A stretch of 64,000 bases of DNA from Sipunculus nudus. Taxonomy: Eukaryota > Annelida > Sipuncula > Golfingiida > Sipunculidae. The stretch spans positions 14,775,479 through 14,839,478 of the forward strand of contig CM049321.1 in the NCBI GenBank assembly GCA_026874595.1, read 5' to 3'. Positions 35,941 through 48,023 of this stretch are shown here, piece after piece. Under the pieces are notes generated by a model. That model made no database searches. It saw nothing but the letters and a program-made list of their open reading frames with translations, and was not told where the DNA came from. The translations under genes and the position numbers were made by a program. The first letter of the stretch is position 1. The number at the start of each line of letters is the position of its first letter.

Positions 35941-38900
35941 TTAAGCTTTGACGTAATACCATTGTGTAGCCGTTGACTCAGTTGTGGAGCCAGTGACCTT
36001 TGACCCATCCCACGTCATGAAGTATAAATTGTTGTCGTTTCTTATGTGGGTCAGCCTTCTTCCAGAGCCGTCGTATTCAGAGAGAACAGTGAGGACCCAG
36101 GTCTCCGCCCCGTAACCTGGATCTTTTCCGTAACAATAGTTCTGAACTGTGGTATGACCTAAACAAAAAAAAACTATGTATCTGTGATTTTTTTTTCAAA
36201 TGATTTTAGCTTTCGAAATACTAGTCAGTGAGTAAGATAAGTGCGGTTGCCAATTAAGGTTGCACGATTTTAAAATTATAATTATTTTATTGCTTCGATA
36301 TCTCGAGGTAATTACTTCGATACGATCTCGAGATACTGACCTCATATTTGTAGTGTAACAGACAGTATTTTATATTTTAGATGCATTACCATTGCCTCAC
36401 TAATAATATTTTGGTTTGTGAGAAATAGAATTACCTGCGTTGTGAAACACACACACAAAAAAGTCATAAGTAGCCCATATTCCATGACGCCATGTCTGAA
36501 GGCCTAATATTCAGATACTTCCTGGATTTAAAATCATGTTTCTAAGTATATCGGTCTTTATATATATCCTGTTAATGAACGGCAGACACGGAGATGTAGG
36601 ACTCGAGTCCGGACTTGGACTCGAATCCGGATTCGAATCCACTTTTTTAGGAACTTCTATTCGGACTTGGAATCGAGGGTCCTCGACTCGGACTTTTACT
36701 CGGACTTCGAGGTAGGGACCTCAGGCCGAGTGCATCTCGACTCTAATAGAAAAAAAATCTGTCACTTATTATAAAGACTTATGTACAGGTGCGAACTACT
36801 AACACAGAGTATTACAAAATAATAAAACTATAAACACCAAGCTTTGCTCAGCATCGGCAGCTATTAATGTTATTAACCGTTATAGTAAAAGCATGTGTGA
36901 ACTTAATTAAAATGTACATGACTATCTAAAATTTAAGTTTTAAATTGCTTTTTAAGCATATTTGTATTGGACTTGTACTCGGATTCCAAATGACTCAAAG
37001 AAGTTGGACTTGGACTCGAAGCTCAAGGACTAGGACTTGGACTCGTGTGACCTGGACTCGGACTTGCACTAGGACTCGAATGGTGTGGACTCGACTACAT
37101 CACTGGACAGATATCTATATCAGTAATATTTTGGGCTGATGCCTAAATTATTAAAATAATCTCGATCATAGTTCATCATTACTCTCTAGTTTGGTCCTAT
37201 AGCCACTGTTAACCTGCCATATATGTTATATAATTGATGTGATCTCTGGCTTACTATGTCTGAAAGAACTGAATTGAGTTAACTGCTGCTAAGGAAAATT
37301 TTTATAAATGGATGGATGCGTGAGCTTTTTATTTACATACTCTTAGTGCACAAGGAACATGAGCCCATGTTGATATATAGAAAAAAAAACATGTAACCAA
37401 AGGTGAATGATTGCTGGTTGTTGGTGGTAAGACCATATGAAGCAACGTAATATTTTGTCATTAACAAAACTGGTGCGGCTGAATTGCGTCAGATGTCCCA
37501 GTTTAAGTGTGGATTACGCCCTCCAGCCTTTTTCGCGTCCTCCGTCCCAGCCCCTACATTTTATAAACCTAGATATAAACAAAAGGGGCAACCTGTACAC
37601 CGTGGGGATTGCTCTTTCTGGCTCATATTTTTTTAAAACGTTCAAGGGATTCTGTTTATTTAATAGACGTTAGACATCTGAATGAGTTCACTTGACTTTT
37701 CGCCAATGACGCATCGAAAGGTCCTTACAACGACAAATAATTCATGTGTCCTAAATCAGCCAAGGTAAGTAAGGCTTAAATTCCGGATTGTTCATCTGTT
37801 GTCATGAATATGCTATATTGAAACGGTTTACATGTGAGAAACTATTGGAAGGCCCTGTAACATGTTGCCGATGATCTGGATCAGGGGTCGGATCTCGTAT
37901 GAATTTTATTCTTTGGCGAAAAGCAAGTATTATATTTCAATACTCTAATGGACGTTTAATGCGAAAGTTTTAGGAGATGATGGTTTGAACCATAAAAATA
38001 GTTCACTGTATTTCATAATTGGCATAGGGGATGGTTTTGTCATGTTTTATAAAGATTTCTGTCAGGATATTAAATATTAATTAGTTTCAAGGAAAATGTA
38101 TCACGTGAGATCAAAGATAATTAGGAAAATTCCACAGGGGCTGACATATGTACTACCTACCTAGGTACATGCCGGTGGTGTTCGCTCTCAGTTTGACTTT
38201 GTTTGTAGGGGCGTCCAATTCGTACCAGAGACCGTCCATGTGGGGAGCTGTTGTCATGTTTACCTCGTGATGGGAAGCGGAGCAGCAATATCTCACAATA
38301 TCTGTGGAATATAATCGACTTTCACCCTTTGTAATTAACTTATCCTTTAATTCGCTTTTTTTTAAGTTTGAAGCTATTGTACTAGCTGTAGGTAAGGCCA
38401 TACAAAAAAATGCTCTAAGGATTGTAAATGAAGACCAGGTCCTTGCTAATATTGGAAATAGACTGAATTTTGTGTGGATCATATACATTATTTCAAGATT
38501 CGAAGGATTTGTTTGGTATTTTTTTGGCAAGCTCGCTATATTTTACCTATTGTGTACCCATTGTACCAGCAAAGAAAAAAATAAATTTGCCTTCTAACAC
38601 GATATATATTGTGATGCCAAAGTCCGTGTTACAATAAATCTTTTTGTATGGCCTTTTCATCCACTGCAAACATGAATCCTAGTTGTACAACAAAGTACAT
38701 TCAGCTGAAACGGGAAGAAAATATTGCACTAGGCACTCGATAACCCTTTTCCTACTCAGTACCTGTAATAGGGAATTTTGAAGGTTTAATTACGGGATAG
38801 TGGGTACGTATTTTCAAAATTTTGTGAATTTATAACAACCGTTTAGTTTTCATGTACCTCCCTGGTTGTAAAGAAAAAATATTCTAGGTCCAACGGTAAC

Positions 38901-41900
38901 GATTTGAGCCCTATTAATGAACGACTGCTTCTTTGAAGGTCTCAAAAATAAAGAAAACAATGCGTTAAAATTTCTCCTCTTTTTGATTGTATGTGTGAGC
39001 TTCAGCCAGCTTAATCCATAGTTTAAAAGAACCTGAAAGTCCTTTCCTTTGAGGTGTGGCAAACACGTATGCCAGATGTACGGGAACGTGCATACAAGTC
39101 CCTTGTAGGACCTCGGGTGGGATTTGCTTCAAGTGTATGGGATCCTCCCCGCAAAAAAGGTCGCTCTTCTATACGTCAGTCAGACCTGGCACGCCAGATT
39201 GAACTGATACAGCGTCGTAGTGAACGCTTTTCAGTTGACGTGTAAGCAGTGCCATTACACAAGTATCGTACAATTTATGTTTAAAGGGACATAATCAGGC
39301 GCAATAATATGCCTACTCTTTCAAACTTTTAGTTCAATTTTGCTTTATACAAACGTTTCCAGCAAAACATCCCAGCACTCGGGCTAAGTACCTTCTTTTC
39401 GAGCTGTTTAACACCTTGTTACGGCTTGCGTGTTAGTAAACACAGTTCACGTGTGTCTGTTTACAATAACAAGGCCGCGTGACCGATTCTCCGATGTTGC
39501 GCATGCGCAGCAGATCCCAAACAAAAAGTTGTCCAAACAAGTCAATGCATGGACCTTCATGTAATCTGATATATCTCTGCTGGATAGACATTACGGTCCA
39601 TGGGCCGAATTAATGTATATTCATTGTAGAACCTGTCGCAACAAGTTTACGATAGGTCCAGGGGCCTCAGCGGAAATGACACGGGTGACACAGGCCGCGT
39701 ATTGGGTCCCAAGTCTGAATCATGCGATGTATTAGCCAACAGGAAAGTGAATTACATTTTTTGGGACAAGTCAGATAGGGCATCTCATGATTGATAGGTG
39801 TTGCGGCTCAGCGATGTTGACGCAAAAGAACGTCAATTTAATTATTAGCATAAATTCACGGGTACGCATTCTAATTTGAAAGAGAAAGCATGTATACTAA
39901 ATTTGTTTTTTTTTAATACAATTACTGGCTGTGTACATTGATATATTTGCATATTATGTCAGTAATGCCGTCATGCCTCAAACAGACTTAACATTAATGC
40001 CTACTTCCCGGTTCGAAAGAACGTCATCAATTTTTCGCTTACATTCACATGTTTACTTTTAAAAGAGAAAACATGTGTACTTACTTGAAGATTTCAGGTA
40101 CTTGCTGGTTGATTTGTGTTGCAGGTAGAAGTATATCCTGTCCTGGCACATGCGTCCTTCGTACCGCCACCCTGGACACTGACACTGGAACCCGTCCGAT
40201 GTGTCCGCGCACGTCCCAGCGTTCTGACACACTCCAGGGATATCGTCACAACGGAAAATCTAAAAAAAAATTAATATAGGTCTATTTTATTTTATCAATA
40301 TAACAACAAATTCAATTCACCCCCGTGGGGAGGGGAGTTTTAAGGGGTTGGTGAATTTATTTCTATATATTTTACGGCTAACCCTATGATTTCGGCTAGG
40401 GGGAGATGGGGGTGGGGGGCTTTCATGGGTGCAATAGTACAAAAACACCGTCGATATTTTTTTTTTTTTTTCTGCCCGTGTACGCGCTAGATCTCCAATA
40501 GGCAGACTTAAAAATAACTTTTGTAAAAAATAGTCATAGGTGACCGTTTGCACCTGATATTTATTTATGACTTTAACCTAATTTTCAAGGCTGTACGCAA
40601 CATATGACCTATGTCTTATTATCGCTAAGTTGCCCGCATCAATGTAGGATTCAAGGGATAGCTCTCTGAAAGAAAACCTCTGCTTGTTGATATGAAACTA
40701 CATGATCTACAATAAGTGCTTCCGCTCTGTGAATTTGAGGCCAGGGCGTTAAGTAACCCCCCCCCCCCCCCCAACCCATTCCTCCCCATCCCAACCCCTC
40801 CCAACCCCCCGCCCCCACTCCCCCACCACCACACCCTAACACTGTTTTAATTAACAGGATCCGATCAACATAAGCCATATACCAATCAGTGATTTTGTTT
40901 TACTCACCCGTCTGTAATAGGAGAATCCCGCGGATGCCACCAGGGCAGACGGGGCTGTGACGTCATCAGTGCTGTGAACCAGACATCTTCCCGTGACCAC
41001 TTCGAAGCTGAACGACCAGCATGTTTGAGTTGTTTTACTCACACATTCTGAAGCACACCCGAAAACCGTGGCCGTGCTGACCTCAACAATTGTACCGGAG
41101 TTCAACATAACGTCTTTGGATAAAAAGGTTAAAAAATAAAGGTATAGTAACATTACAGTGTTTGACCTATTTAGCGCCCCTGCCCCTGTCATTTTAAGTA
41201 ACGTGCATTATGCTCTATATAGTATGTGTGTTCATTTTTACTGAATCCATAAGTATTCCTGTTAATCCCGCCAGCATACGGATATACTTTTCTCCATTGC
41301 ACATCATTAATGCTTTGTCTTTGAGTAAGTCAGTGTGTCTTTATATACAAATATACATGCATGGCCAGGATATGGTTTTCCGGATGTGCGACAATACCTA
41401 AAAAAAAAAAAAGAGGTCAATGAAAGAAGAAACACGGAAGAAAGAGCGGTTGAAGCCTGATGTGCTACGTTGCGCTTTATGGCCAGGAGGTGGCGTGCAC
41501 GCAATGTTTTTGTTTTGTGCCAACAATCGCGCCCGGTGCAAGATTATTTGCACTTGTGTTCAAGAATAAACAAACGGTGTTAGAACACTATACTACACTA
41601 CAGACCTGAAGCGTTATATACTCAAAATGTTAACCGCCTTTAAAAGGGACGCTAAATAGGTCATATACGATATAGTCCGGCAGAGTAAGGTTCAAATGTA
41701 ATCTAATGTAATGGTAATGGAATTGCCGTTTTGTTCGTGTGGTATTCAAATTCGCGATATTCGTGGAAGGGATATAATCGCAAAAAAATTAAACCTTCGT
41801 GAATATGCGGCCAAGTCGTCCAGTAGGTAAGTCAAATGACAAAAGAATAATATAACATGGATTACCGGTAACAATAAAAGGTCTTGTATGTCACTCGTTA

Positions 41901-43358
41901 ATCAAAGATAAAAATAACAAATTATATCAGATCTTACAAATAATCTGTATATAATTCCACTCTTTTGGTAATCTATTGGGTCCCTGCTTCGTTTCTGCGT
42001 ACATATTATTTATTATGAATAATGGTGATATTGCGAAAATTGAACCTCGCGAAACAATGAAAACGTGGAAATCTCGAAATAAAAACCAAACGAATATGAC
42101 ACCAACCACAGTTTTAAATGCAAACCATATGTTGCTTTCCCAAATGCTAATGTTAATGCTTTAAATAACTAGTGCAAGTGCAAATGCATTCAAATATTAT
42201 GAAATGCAAATGCTTAATTACAGCGGCATAAGTTCAAATTAGACTGAAAAAATACTGGCAACATATAGAGTACGTCTGTGTAATTCTTCTTTGTCACTGA
42301 TATAATTCTGTACATGGCAAAACAAAATAAAATTATCCATTAAATTTAAAACAGAATTATAAAAAAAGATGTTTAAATCACAATTAAAGTTAATATTGTT
42401 ATCTAGATAAACTCTGTTACACTTACTTGACCTGTTGTAATATGTAGAATTATAATGCAATAAGTGCACGTTTGCAAATCACAATGTGAATTAATTTAGA
42501 AATCCATGAGTGATTCAAAAAAGCCTAAGTTACAAGATTAGTAAAAAAAAAATACAAGATTCATATGTACATGTCGGCATATGTATGTGTGTTAATATTA
42601 CTTCCCTCAACTCTGACAGAATAAAAGTTAAAGTACTGAAGGTGATAAGCTGAAAATAAGCACATTTTTTGCTGATTTTTGCCTTGACAGAAAATTAACA
42701 ATCAATGTAGCCTATAATTGCCTCCGCTGGGAGGGGATAGTGCATTCCTGTTCGTGTGTTTGCATGTTTGTTCACAATATAACCTCATCGTGAACGGAAT
42801 CTCATGAAATTTTCATGTCATTTAGAGAATGGGCAAATGGATCCAGCACACGTTCCGGATCCAGGAACGTCATCAAGAATATTCACAAACATATTGTCAC
42901 TTATCCAAGAACGAACTCAGGAATATGGGCCGAATGTGAATGGCAGAGATCTGTATTCATTAGACTGCAGAATTCTTGTATTTTTTTCTAAGAATTTGAA
43001 TTTTGGATTGTTCATATTTCAGATGCAAATGCATAGCATTTTTTACAAATGTGAATATATTAATGCACTACATCAGCATTTGATTTAAATGGAAAGGCAA
43101 ATACAGGTATATAAAAACTGTTTAATTTTGTCATCTTTGACGTTAAATAGATATATTTTAATTATTTTCAAAAGAGGAAATTCACATTCAAATATTGACT
43201 GCCAATAAACAAGAGTTGATCAAGCGGGGCCGGATTCGAACCCTGCTCCTCTTACCGTTTGATCGCTTGAACAAAGACGATTTGACGGTCTGCGCCTGCG
43301 CCTCACTGATGACGTGGACCGCCAGGAACAGTAGGCTGAAAATTCTGACGCAGTTCAT
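35941..43358 (-). CDS. Secreted PAN/Apple-EGF protein, five exons
   Basis: Coding exons (minus strand) are 43358-43256, 41113-40908, 40259-40085, 38301-38161 and 36158-35941. Introns start GTAAGA, GTGAGT, GTAAGT and GTAGGT and end in AG. Phases 1, 0, 1, 1 agree, giving 843 nt, 280 residues and a TAA stop. Exon 1: ATG, hydrophobic signal peptide (cleavage likely after AQA, residue 22). Exon 2 (residues 35-103): four-cysteine PAN/Apple-like domain (FGCASEC, TCWSFSF, GRCLVH). Exon 3: EGF domain, six cysteines at 107, 114, 120, 129, 131 and 141. The rest of exon 3 through exon 5 (about 144-280) is a domain I do not recognise, starting IYFYLQHKSTSKYL, with sequons NMT and NTT and a conserved-looking TWDGSKVTGS near the end. 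Probably an extracellular binding or adhesion protein. No catalytic motif. An upstream non-coding exon is possible. Confidence 0.85.
36591..37104. mobile_element. GACTCG-rich MITE in intron 4 of the PAN-EGF gene
   Basis: Ends are inverted: GATGTAGGACTCGAGTCC at the left and the complement of GTGATGTAGTCGAGTCC at the right. Both subterminal zones (36600-36740 and 36960-37100) are irregular arrays of GGACTTGGACTCG. The middle is AT-rich. Related pieces occur at 47745-47903, 49133-49520 and 50505-50575. Confidence 0.7.
39051..39244 (+). mobile_element. LINE reverse-transcriptase C-terminal fragment
   Basis: RERAYKSLVGPRVGFASSVWDPP and RQIELIQRRSERF match the conserved end of non-LTR reverse transcriptases (family pattern YxSLVRPxLEYASxVWDP...IExVQRRAxRF), followed by a stop. 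It is only about 190 bp and lies antisense in intron 3 of the PAN-EGF gene. It does not belong to the Tx1/L1-like LINE at 4.4-7.4 kb. Confidence 0.8.
40757..40838 (-). repeat. C-rich tract; G-quadruplex potential on the gene's sense strand
   Basis: Sixteen C at 40757-40772 are followed by many C3-C6 groups up to 40838. On the minus strand, which is the sense strand of the PAN-EGF gene, this is a run of more than eight GGG groups in intron 2. It lies 70 bp past the donor of exon 2. Confidence 0.7.
41164..41662. repeat. Inverted pair GACCTATTTAGCG in intron 1
   Basis: GACCTATTTAGCGCCCCT at 41164-41181 faces AGGGACGCTAAATAGGTC at 41645-41662, 18 bp with one mismatch. Each is followed by TTAAA-type sequence on its GC-rich side. 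It may be two ends of MITEs or one small element. No target duplication was seen. Confidence 0.5.
41700..42116. mobile_element. CGCG-type MITE, copy in intron 1
   Basis: It contains 'TTCAAATTCGCGATATT', 'CCTCGCGAAACAATGAAAACGTGG' and the end 'ACACCAACCACAGT', all shared with 43438-43710. Internal sequence differs, so these are two members of one non-autonomous family. Confidence 0.6.
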
Positions 43359-43437
43359 GGTTGACTGAACAGAAAATCAATATCGAAACCCGTTATATTT
43401 TGTCATTTAAAATATGTATATTCAAGGTAATCGATAA

Positions 43438-43710
43438 TAATATACTGTGATTTGCTTTTTGTTCGCGAAGGTTTCAAATTCGCGATATTGGCGAAAGTGA
43501 AATTATCGCGAAAATAAAACCAACATATGACACAAACACTTATATATATTTGCCCCATTGTCATCTTGTATACATTTTCCTTGCCTGCGTTGTCTACTTG
43601 AAAAGGCAATAAGGGTCCATCCCGGAAATGAAACCCCTACGAAACAATGGAAACGTGTAAAACGCGAAATTTTAACCTCGCGAATATCATATGAAACCAA
43701 CCACAGTATT
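43438..43710. mobile_element. CGCG-type MITE just upstream of the PAN-EGF gene
   Basis: The left end reads ATACTGTGATTTGC...TTCGCGAAGG. The right end is the near complement (CCTCGCGAATATCATATG...ACCAACCACAGTAT). About 273 bp, starting 80 bp upstream of the start codon at 43358, so it may lie in the promoter or 5' UTR. A weaker relative of one end is at about 55865-55950. Confidence 0.65.
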
Positions 43711-43860
43711 CTAAAGGATGAATAGGTGCTTATAAACTCTCAAGGATGAGAGGGCCTCTGTTTCGAGACAATAATTTAAGCTGCACGCATCTGAGTTTAC
43801 AACAGGACCTCAGTTATCAACTCATAACATATTAGGCCAAAGATATGTTTGTTGCTTAAT

Positions 43861-44160
43861 CTCAGCGCGGGTCAATTTTTGACCCGCCCGCATCGAAAAA
43901 TTTACTTTGATTTTAAGTAAAAAAAAAAAAAAAAATTCGCGATTTTCAGCCACAGCCGTTCAGACATTTCTTTCAAGAAAATAGACAAATCAAATTTCGA
44001 TTAGATTTTGTCTTTTGTTTAATTACGTTCTCTCACATGTTTAGTAAAACAGCTATTATCATGTTTTCCCTTGGTCATATGAAAACTATAACGAAAAATG
44101 TAAAATTGAAAGGTACGCATGCACTGATTTCTGTTAGAATTGTCTGGTACCCAACATTTT
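43861..44160 (+). repeat. Interspersed repeat, copy 3 of 3
   Basis: A decayed copy of the family at 34482-34790: GACCCGCCCGCATCGAAAAA, 'CAGCCACAGCCGTTCAGACATTTCTTTCAAGAA', 'GCACTGATTTCTG'. The C-run is replaced by a hairpin (GCGGGTCAA-TTT-TTGACCCGC, 43867-43887). Confidence 0.6.
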
Positions 44161-44751
44161 TCGGTCTCAGCTAGACATTTCCCCCGGATTACACCTGGTT
44201 TAGTACAACGTAACTTGTTTTTCAGAAGATTTATTAAACTAGAATCATACCCATATTTTATACATGGGACCTGTGACCTCCGTGTTTTGTGTGTACGCAA
44301 TATGGCAGCCCAGTGATCGGTTTCGAGAAACTGGGTGAAATAAACTTGTCACTTTCGATTACTCTGAGGAAAGCGTCCAGGCGAGAATCTAGCGACTTGT
44401 ATTGTCAAAGTTTGGCGAGGGATAACGCTTTTTTAACCACGCAAAATTCCTCATATTATTGTAGGATACATTGGAATCAGGTCCTTGTGAAAAAACGCAC
44501 ATGTCCAGGAGAGTTTGTAAAAGATTGTTACCTCCTTTATATTGTTTGTATGGAGGTACAATAAATACAATATAGATCCCATTGCTGTTTGAAGTCTGCT
44601 TTCTTTTTTAAGGGACTGGGGACAAATACCAGCCCGATTTTTGAAAGAAACGTCACAGCAACTGTCAATGACCCTGATCAATACTCGTTCCGTCTGATTA
44701 ACGATTAAGCTCAACGCTCTCCGTGATTTGTTTTTATATTCCTCCGAAAGG

Positions 44752-44819
44752 TATCGACGAAGTCACGCGATCACACCGACAAGGATATCGACGAAGTCAC
44801 GTGATCTCACCGACAAGGA
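44752..44819 (+). repeat. Two-copy 34-bp tandem repeat
   Basis: TATCGACGAAGTCACG...CCGACAAGGA is repeated back to back at 44752 and 44786 with three differences. Confidence 0.85.
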
Positions 44820-45193
44820 TTAATACGGATTGAGACAGGGCTCGACATCATGACTGAATAAACCTGAATATTTAATTTCACGAATTTATTTATTAAGAAA
44901 ATCAGCCTAGATTGAAACTTTAAGAGACAAAAAAAATCCTTGACATTAAAATAACTGGTGACAATACCTGTTCTCGCGGATAAAATAATATATGTTATCA
45001 GGTTAAACCTATTATCTTTTCTAGCTGAAAAGTTGCAGAATACTTGTATTTAATTCTACTCACCAAACAAAAGAAAACAAAAAAAAAACAGGGGTCTCCA
45101 TGACTATATGTCTTACTGCCATTATTAAACAACCTTAGAACGCGATTTCATTAAGTAACTCATTGGGATAGATTCTAACATTTTATCACATAA

Positions 45194-45195
<2 letters not shown>

Positions 45196-45249
<54 letters not shown>
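45196..45249. repeat. (TA)n microsatellite
   Basis: About 54 bp of pure TA dinucleotide. Confidence 0.95.
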
Positions 45250-45253
<4 letters not shown>

Positions 45254-47227
45254 CACTGGGTTTGTGTACAGGACAAAAAATAATGTATTATAAATAAAAC
45301 TGTTCTGGATAGAGGTAATAATTAAACTGCTTCCTTACCATTATGCATGAATATGACATGCGCGATCACAGAATACTAACCAGCAAATGTTGGTCCTTAT
45401 AGACAAGAATTGGGAGTCTCCTCGTCGACAAAAAAAAGGAATCACCCTTCGTAACAATAGTACATAATCCTTTGAAAAAAAAATCTAAAAGAAAGATAAT
45501 GGTTTAATCTGTATGCGTTGCCGGAACCCACAAAACTACATCTAAATCAGTTCACACTTTTGGGTTAAGTTTCTAACAGAAAAAACAACTAAAGAACCAG
45601 GGAAGGGGCAAAATTCTTTATTCCAGAGGTAAAATAAAACAGCCTTACCTTGGACTTTGATTTTTTTTTCAGGACAGAATGTTCAGGACAACTTCCACTT
45701 CCGCTGTTACGGTTGTCTTTGGATGTTTCGGTCTTCAGCGACGGCTCTTGATGTGGAGTGTAACTGAATCTGGTGCGTTTTGGTATGCGATCCTCACTTC
45801 TTCTGAAAAGACTCCTTCACGTCTAGATCTTGACCCCTTTACTCTGGATACAACTGTTGTTGTTTCTCTTTTTTCTCCTTCGTAACGCCTCCAGGTTTCT
45901 ATCGGCGGACTTTCCAGTCTGAGGAAGAGTGAGATCTGACACTCTTGTTGAGGAAAGAAAACGCTTATGTTAATACCGTAATTGACTGATATGTATACTT
46001 CCGTTTCGCCCTGAGCCGGTGTGTAAAAAAATAGAAGGATCAATGTCAGATCAACATGTTGGTAAAGTTACAAAGAACGCTAAAAGGCCGGAGGTACATC
46101 CATCCGATATGGATGGCAAAGTCGACAAATAAATCCGTGTTATATCCCTATCAGAAGTCATGCAGCATGTAGACAGCCGCAGGTAATTTCATGATTGGAT
46201 AAGATGTCTTTTCTAAAAGCAACTTGCAGCCATTCCGTCCCGTATTTAGTATACCTTGGAATGGTAAAAAAAAAATCCACTTCATGTTGCCCTGAACAAG
46301 TTACACTGGAAGCGCCATGTGTACATTCGTTATATGAGGTATTGGTTAATTTGATACGAGGCTTTGTTTTTGTTTACGTTACAGGACGCCGTACAATGTA
46401 TTCATTCAAATGCCATATGATCAGTCTGATATCAATACCTGTTTTGAAGAATCCGATTGCTCTGATGCAAGTTGATAACAAGCAAACCACAAAAACTCGC
46501 ATGGGCCCTCTCTCTGGGGTGGGCTTTTTGCTAGTGGAATATGTCCCCCTCGCATTTGTAGAGGGGAAGGGTTATACCCTTTATAAGGTAATACATCACA
46601 TTATCTTTTTATTTCGAGATTAATCCATCAATCAGTTTATAGTTTCGTCATATTTGCCTCAAAAATCTTTCAGTTATACATCTGATAATGAGAAATTTAA
46701 GAATTTTGTATGTGTCAGTTTCCCCATTGACGGTGATAAATGTAATTAAGCCCGTTTGTGAATGTTTCAGTCATAAGTGAACTTAGCCGTGATAATCCGA
46801 CTCAGTAGGCAATGATAATTGGGCTGGTACGCCTGCTTGAGTAGTGATACAAGCAATATCGAAGAATGCATTGCAGTGGTCTTCCATATTGTTGCATCAT
46901 ATTGTGGTAAACAGCCCATAATCTTAACATAATTCTACGAGTCATAAATTGCACAAGAGAATACATGTAAACTCACACCCAAATTTAAACCCCGTCTCTA
47001 TGGTAACGAGTCATTTCCTGTGTCGCGTACAAGTTGGTTGCACCCAGTAAACAGTGCGAGCAATGCCTGTCTTCATGCAGTAAGAAAATCAAATACTATA
47101 AAGACATATTTATGTGCGATATATTAGCAGGATATTACAAGAAACTCTTACCAAATATTACCAAATAGCTCTTCATCCAGAGATAAATGTAATTACACAT
47201 TCAAGTAAAAAGTATATGTATAAATTA

Positions 47228-47690
47228 ACATAACAAGAGCACCGCAAACGTGCATAATACGCTCGTGGTGTATCTGGTGACCTCTGATCTCATAAAATAT
47301 GCGTGGATTTTGATGAGAAGGTAATTCAGGTCAGACACTCTACTGGTAAATATGTATAACGAGACCTCTGACCTCATTAAATATGCATGGGTTTTGCTTA
47401 AAATCGAACTGAGGCAAGATATTTTATTAGCTATCATTTTTATGAGTTTTATCCAAAGCCTTCATATTTTTTATAAGTTATCGCGGTGACACCACAAAGC
47501 AGCCTTTTAAAATATGCGTGGATGTTGCCAATAATCGAACTAGGGCAGATAATCTGGTGGTTAGTATAATTATGGTGAGTTTCGTGAAAATCCATCAAAG
47601 CCCCGGTAAGTTATCGCGGCGACACTAAAAGTTTACGGACCGACGGTGGGTATACCATAATACTTCCGTCATATGACGGGCGTATGAAAA
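47228..47690 (+). repeat. Interspersed repeat ending CCGTCATATGACGGGCGTATGAAA
   Basis: It begins AAGAGCACCGCAAACGTGC and holds two or three internal copies of 'CCTCTGAYCTCAT-AAATATGCRTGG' and of 'AGTTATCGCGGYGACAC'. It ends in a short CCGTCATATGACGG palindrome. It looks like a non-coding dispersed repeat with internal duplication. Confidence 0.55.
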
Positions 47691-47744
47691 CAAATGATAA
47701 TGTTACATTTCCCTGTTTCAATTTCTTATAATCAGGAGATTTGT

Positions 47745-47903
47745 ATTGGACTTGGACTCGGGTTTCAAAAGACTGTGACTCGAACAAGTTGACTTGGACT
47801 AAAACCTGAAAGACTCGGACTTCATCTTGGACTCGAGTGGTCTGGACTCTGCATGTCTTTTAATCGGACTCGGACAGTGCGGACACAAGTACATCACCGG
47901 TAC
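47745..47903 (+). repeat. GACTCG-rich element, right half
   Basis: TTGTATTGGACTTGGACTCG onward follows 36955-37104 closely and ends at ACAAGTACATCACCGG, the same terminus. The left half is missing or lies elsewhere. Confidence 0.65.
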
Positions 47904-48007
47904 TGAAGATAATAATGATGTCAAACAGGAGGGATAGGGTAAGGTCAGGGATTTGACCACGTGTCCTTATTTTGGGAAGGGTGCACTAGTCGGTAGCCCA
48001 ATGGATT

Positions 48008-48023
48008 CCCCCCCCCCCCCCCC
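48008..48023 (+). repeat. Poly-C tract (C16)
   Basis: A pure C run followed by an A-rich stretch, one of several such tracts in the window. Confidence 0.9.

Larger units (their letters stand above)
44161..47227. other. No gene recognised; two small repeats inside
   Basis: Contains a 34-bp direct repeat (44752-44819) and a (TA)n microsatellite (45196-45249). The frames 46195-46623 (plus, 142 codons) and 45735-46043 (minus, 102 codons) are open but show no family signature, no convincing splice context and no signal peptide. Confidence 0.4.

Noticed and set aside
43220-43260. GGGTTCGAATCC on the minus strand, like a tRNA B box
   Set aside because: The flanking T-stem does not pair, no A box or acceptor stem fits, and the position is just inside intron 1 after a clear splice donor.
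45735-46043. 102-codon minus-strand frame rich in charged residues
   Set aside because: It looks somewhat exon-like, but I found neither flanking splice sites in phase nor a family. Transcript data would decide.
46195-46623. 142-codon plus-strand frame, the longest unassigned one
   Set aside because: No domain, signal peptide or splice context recognised. Composition fits a chance frame.
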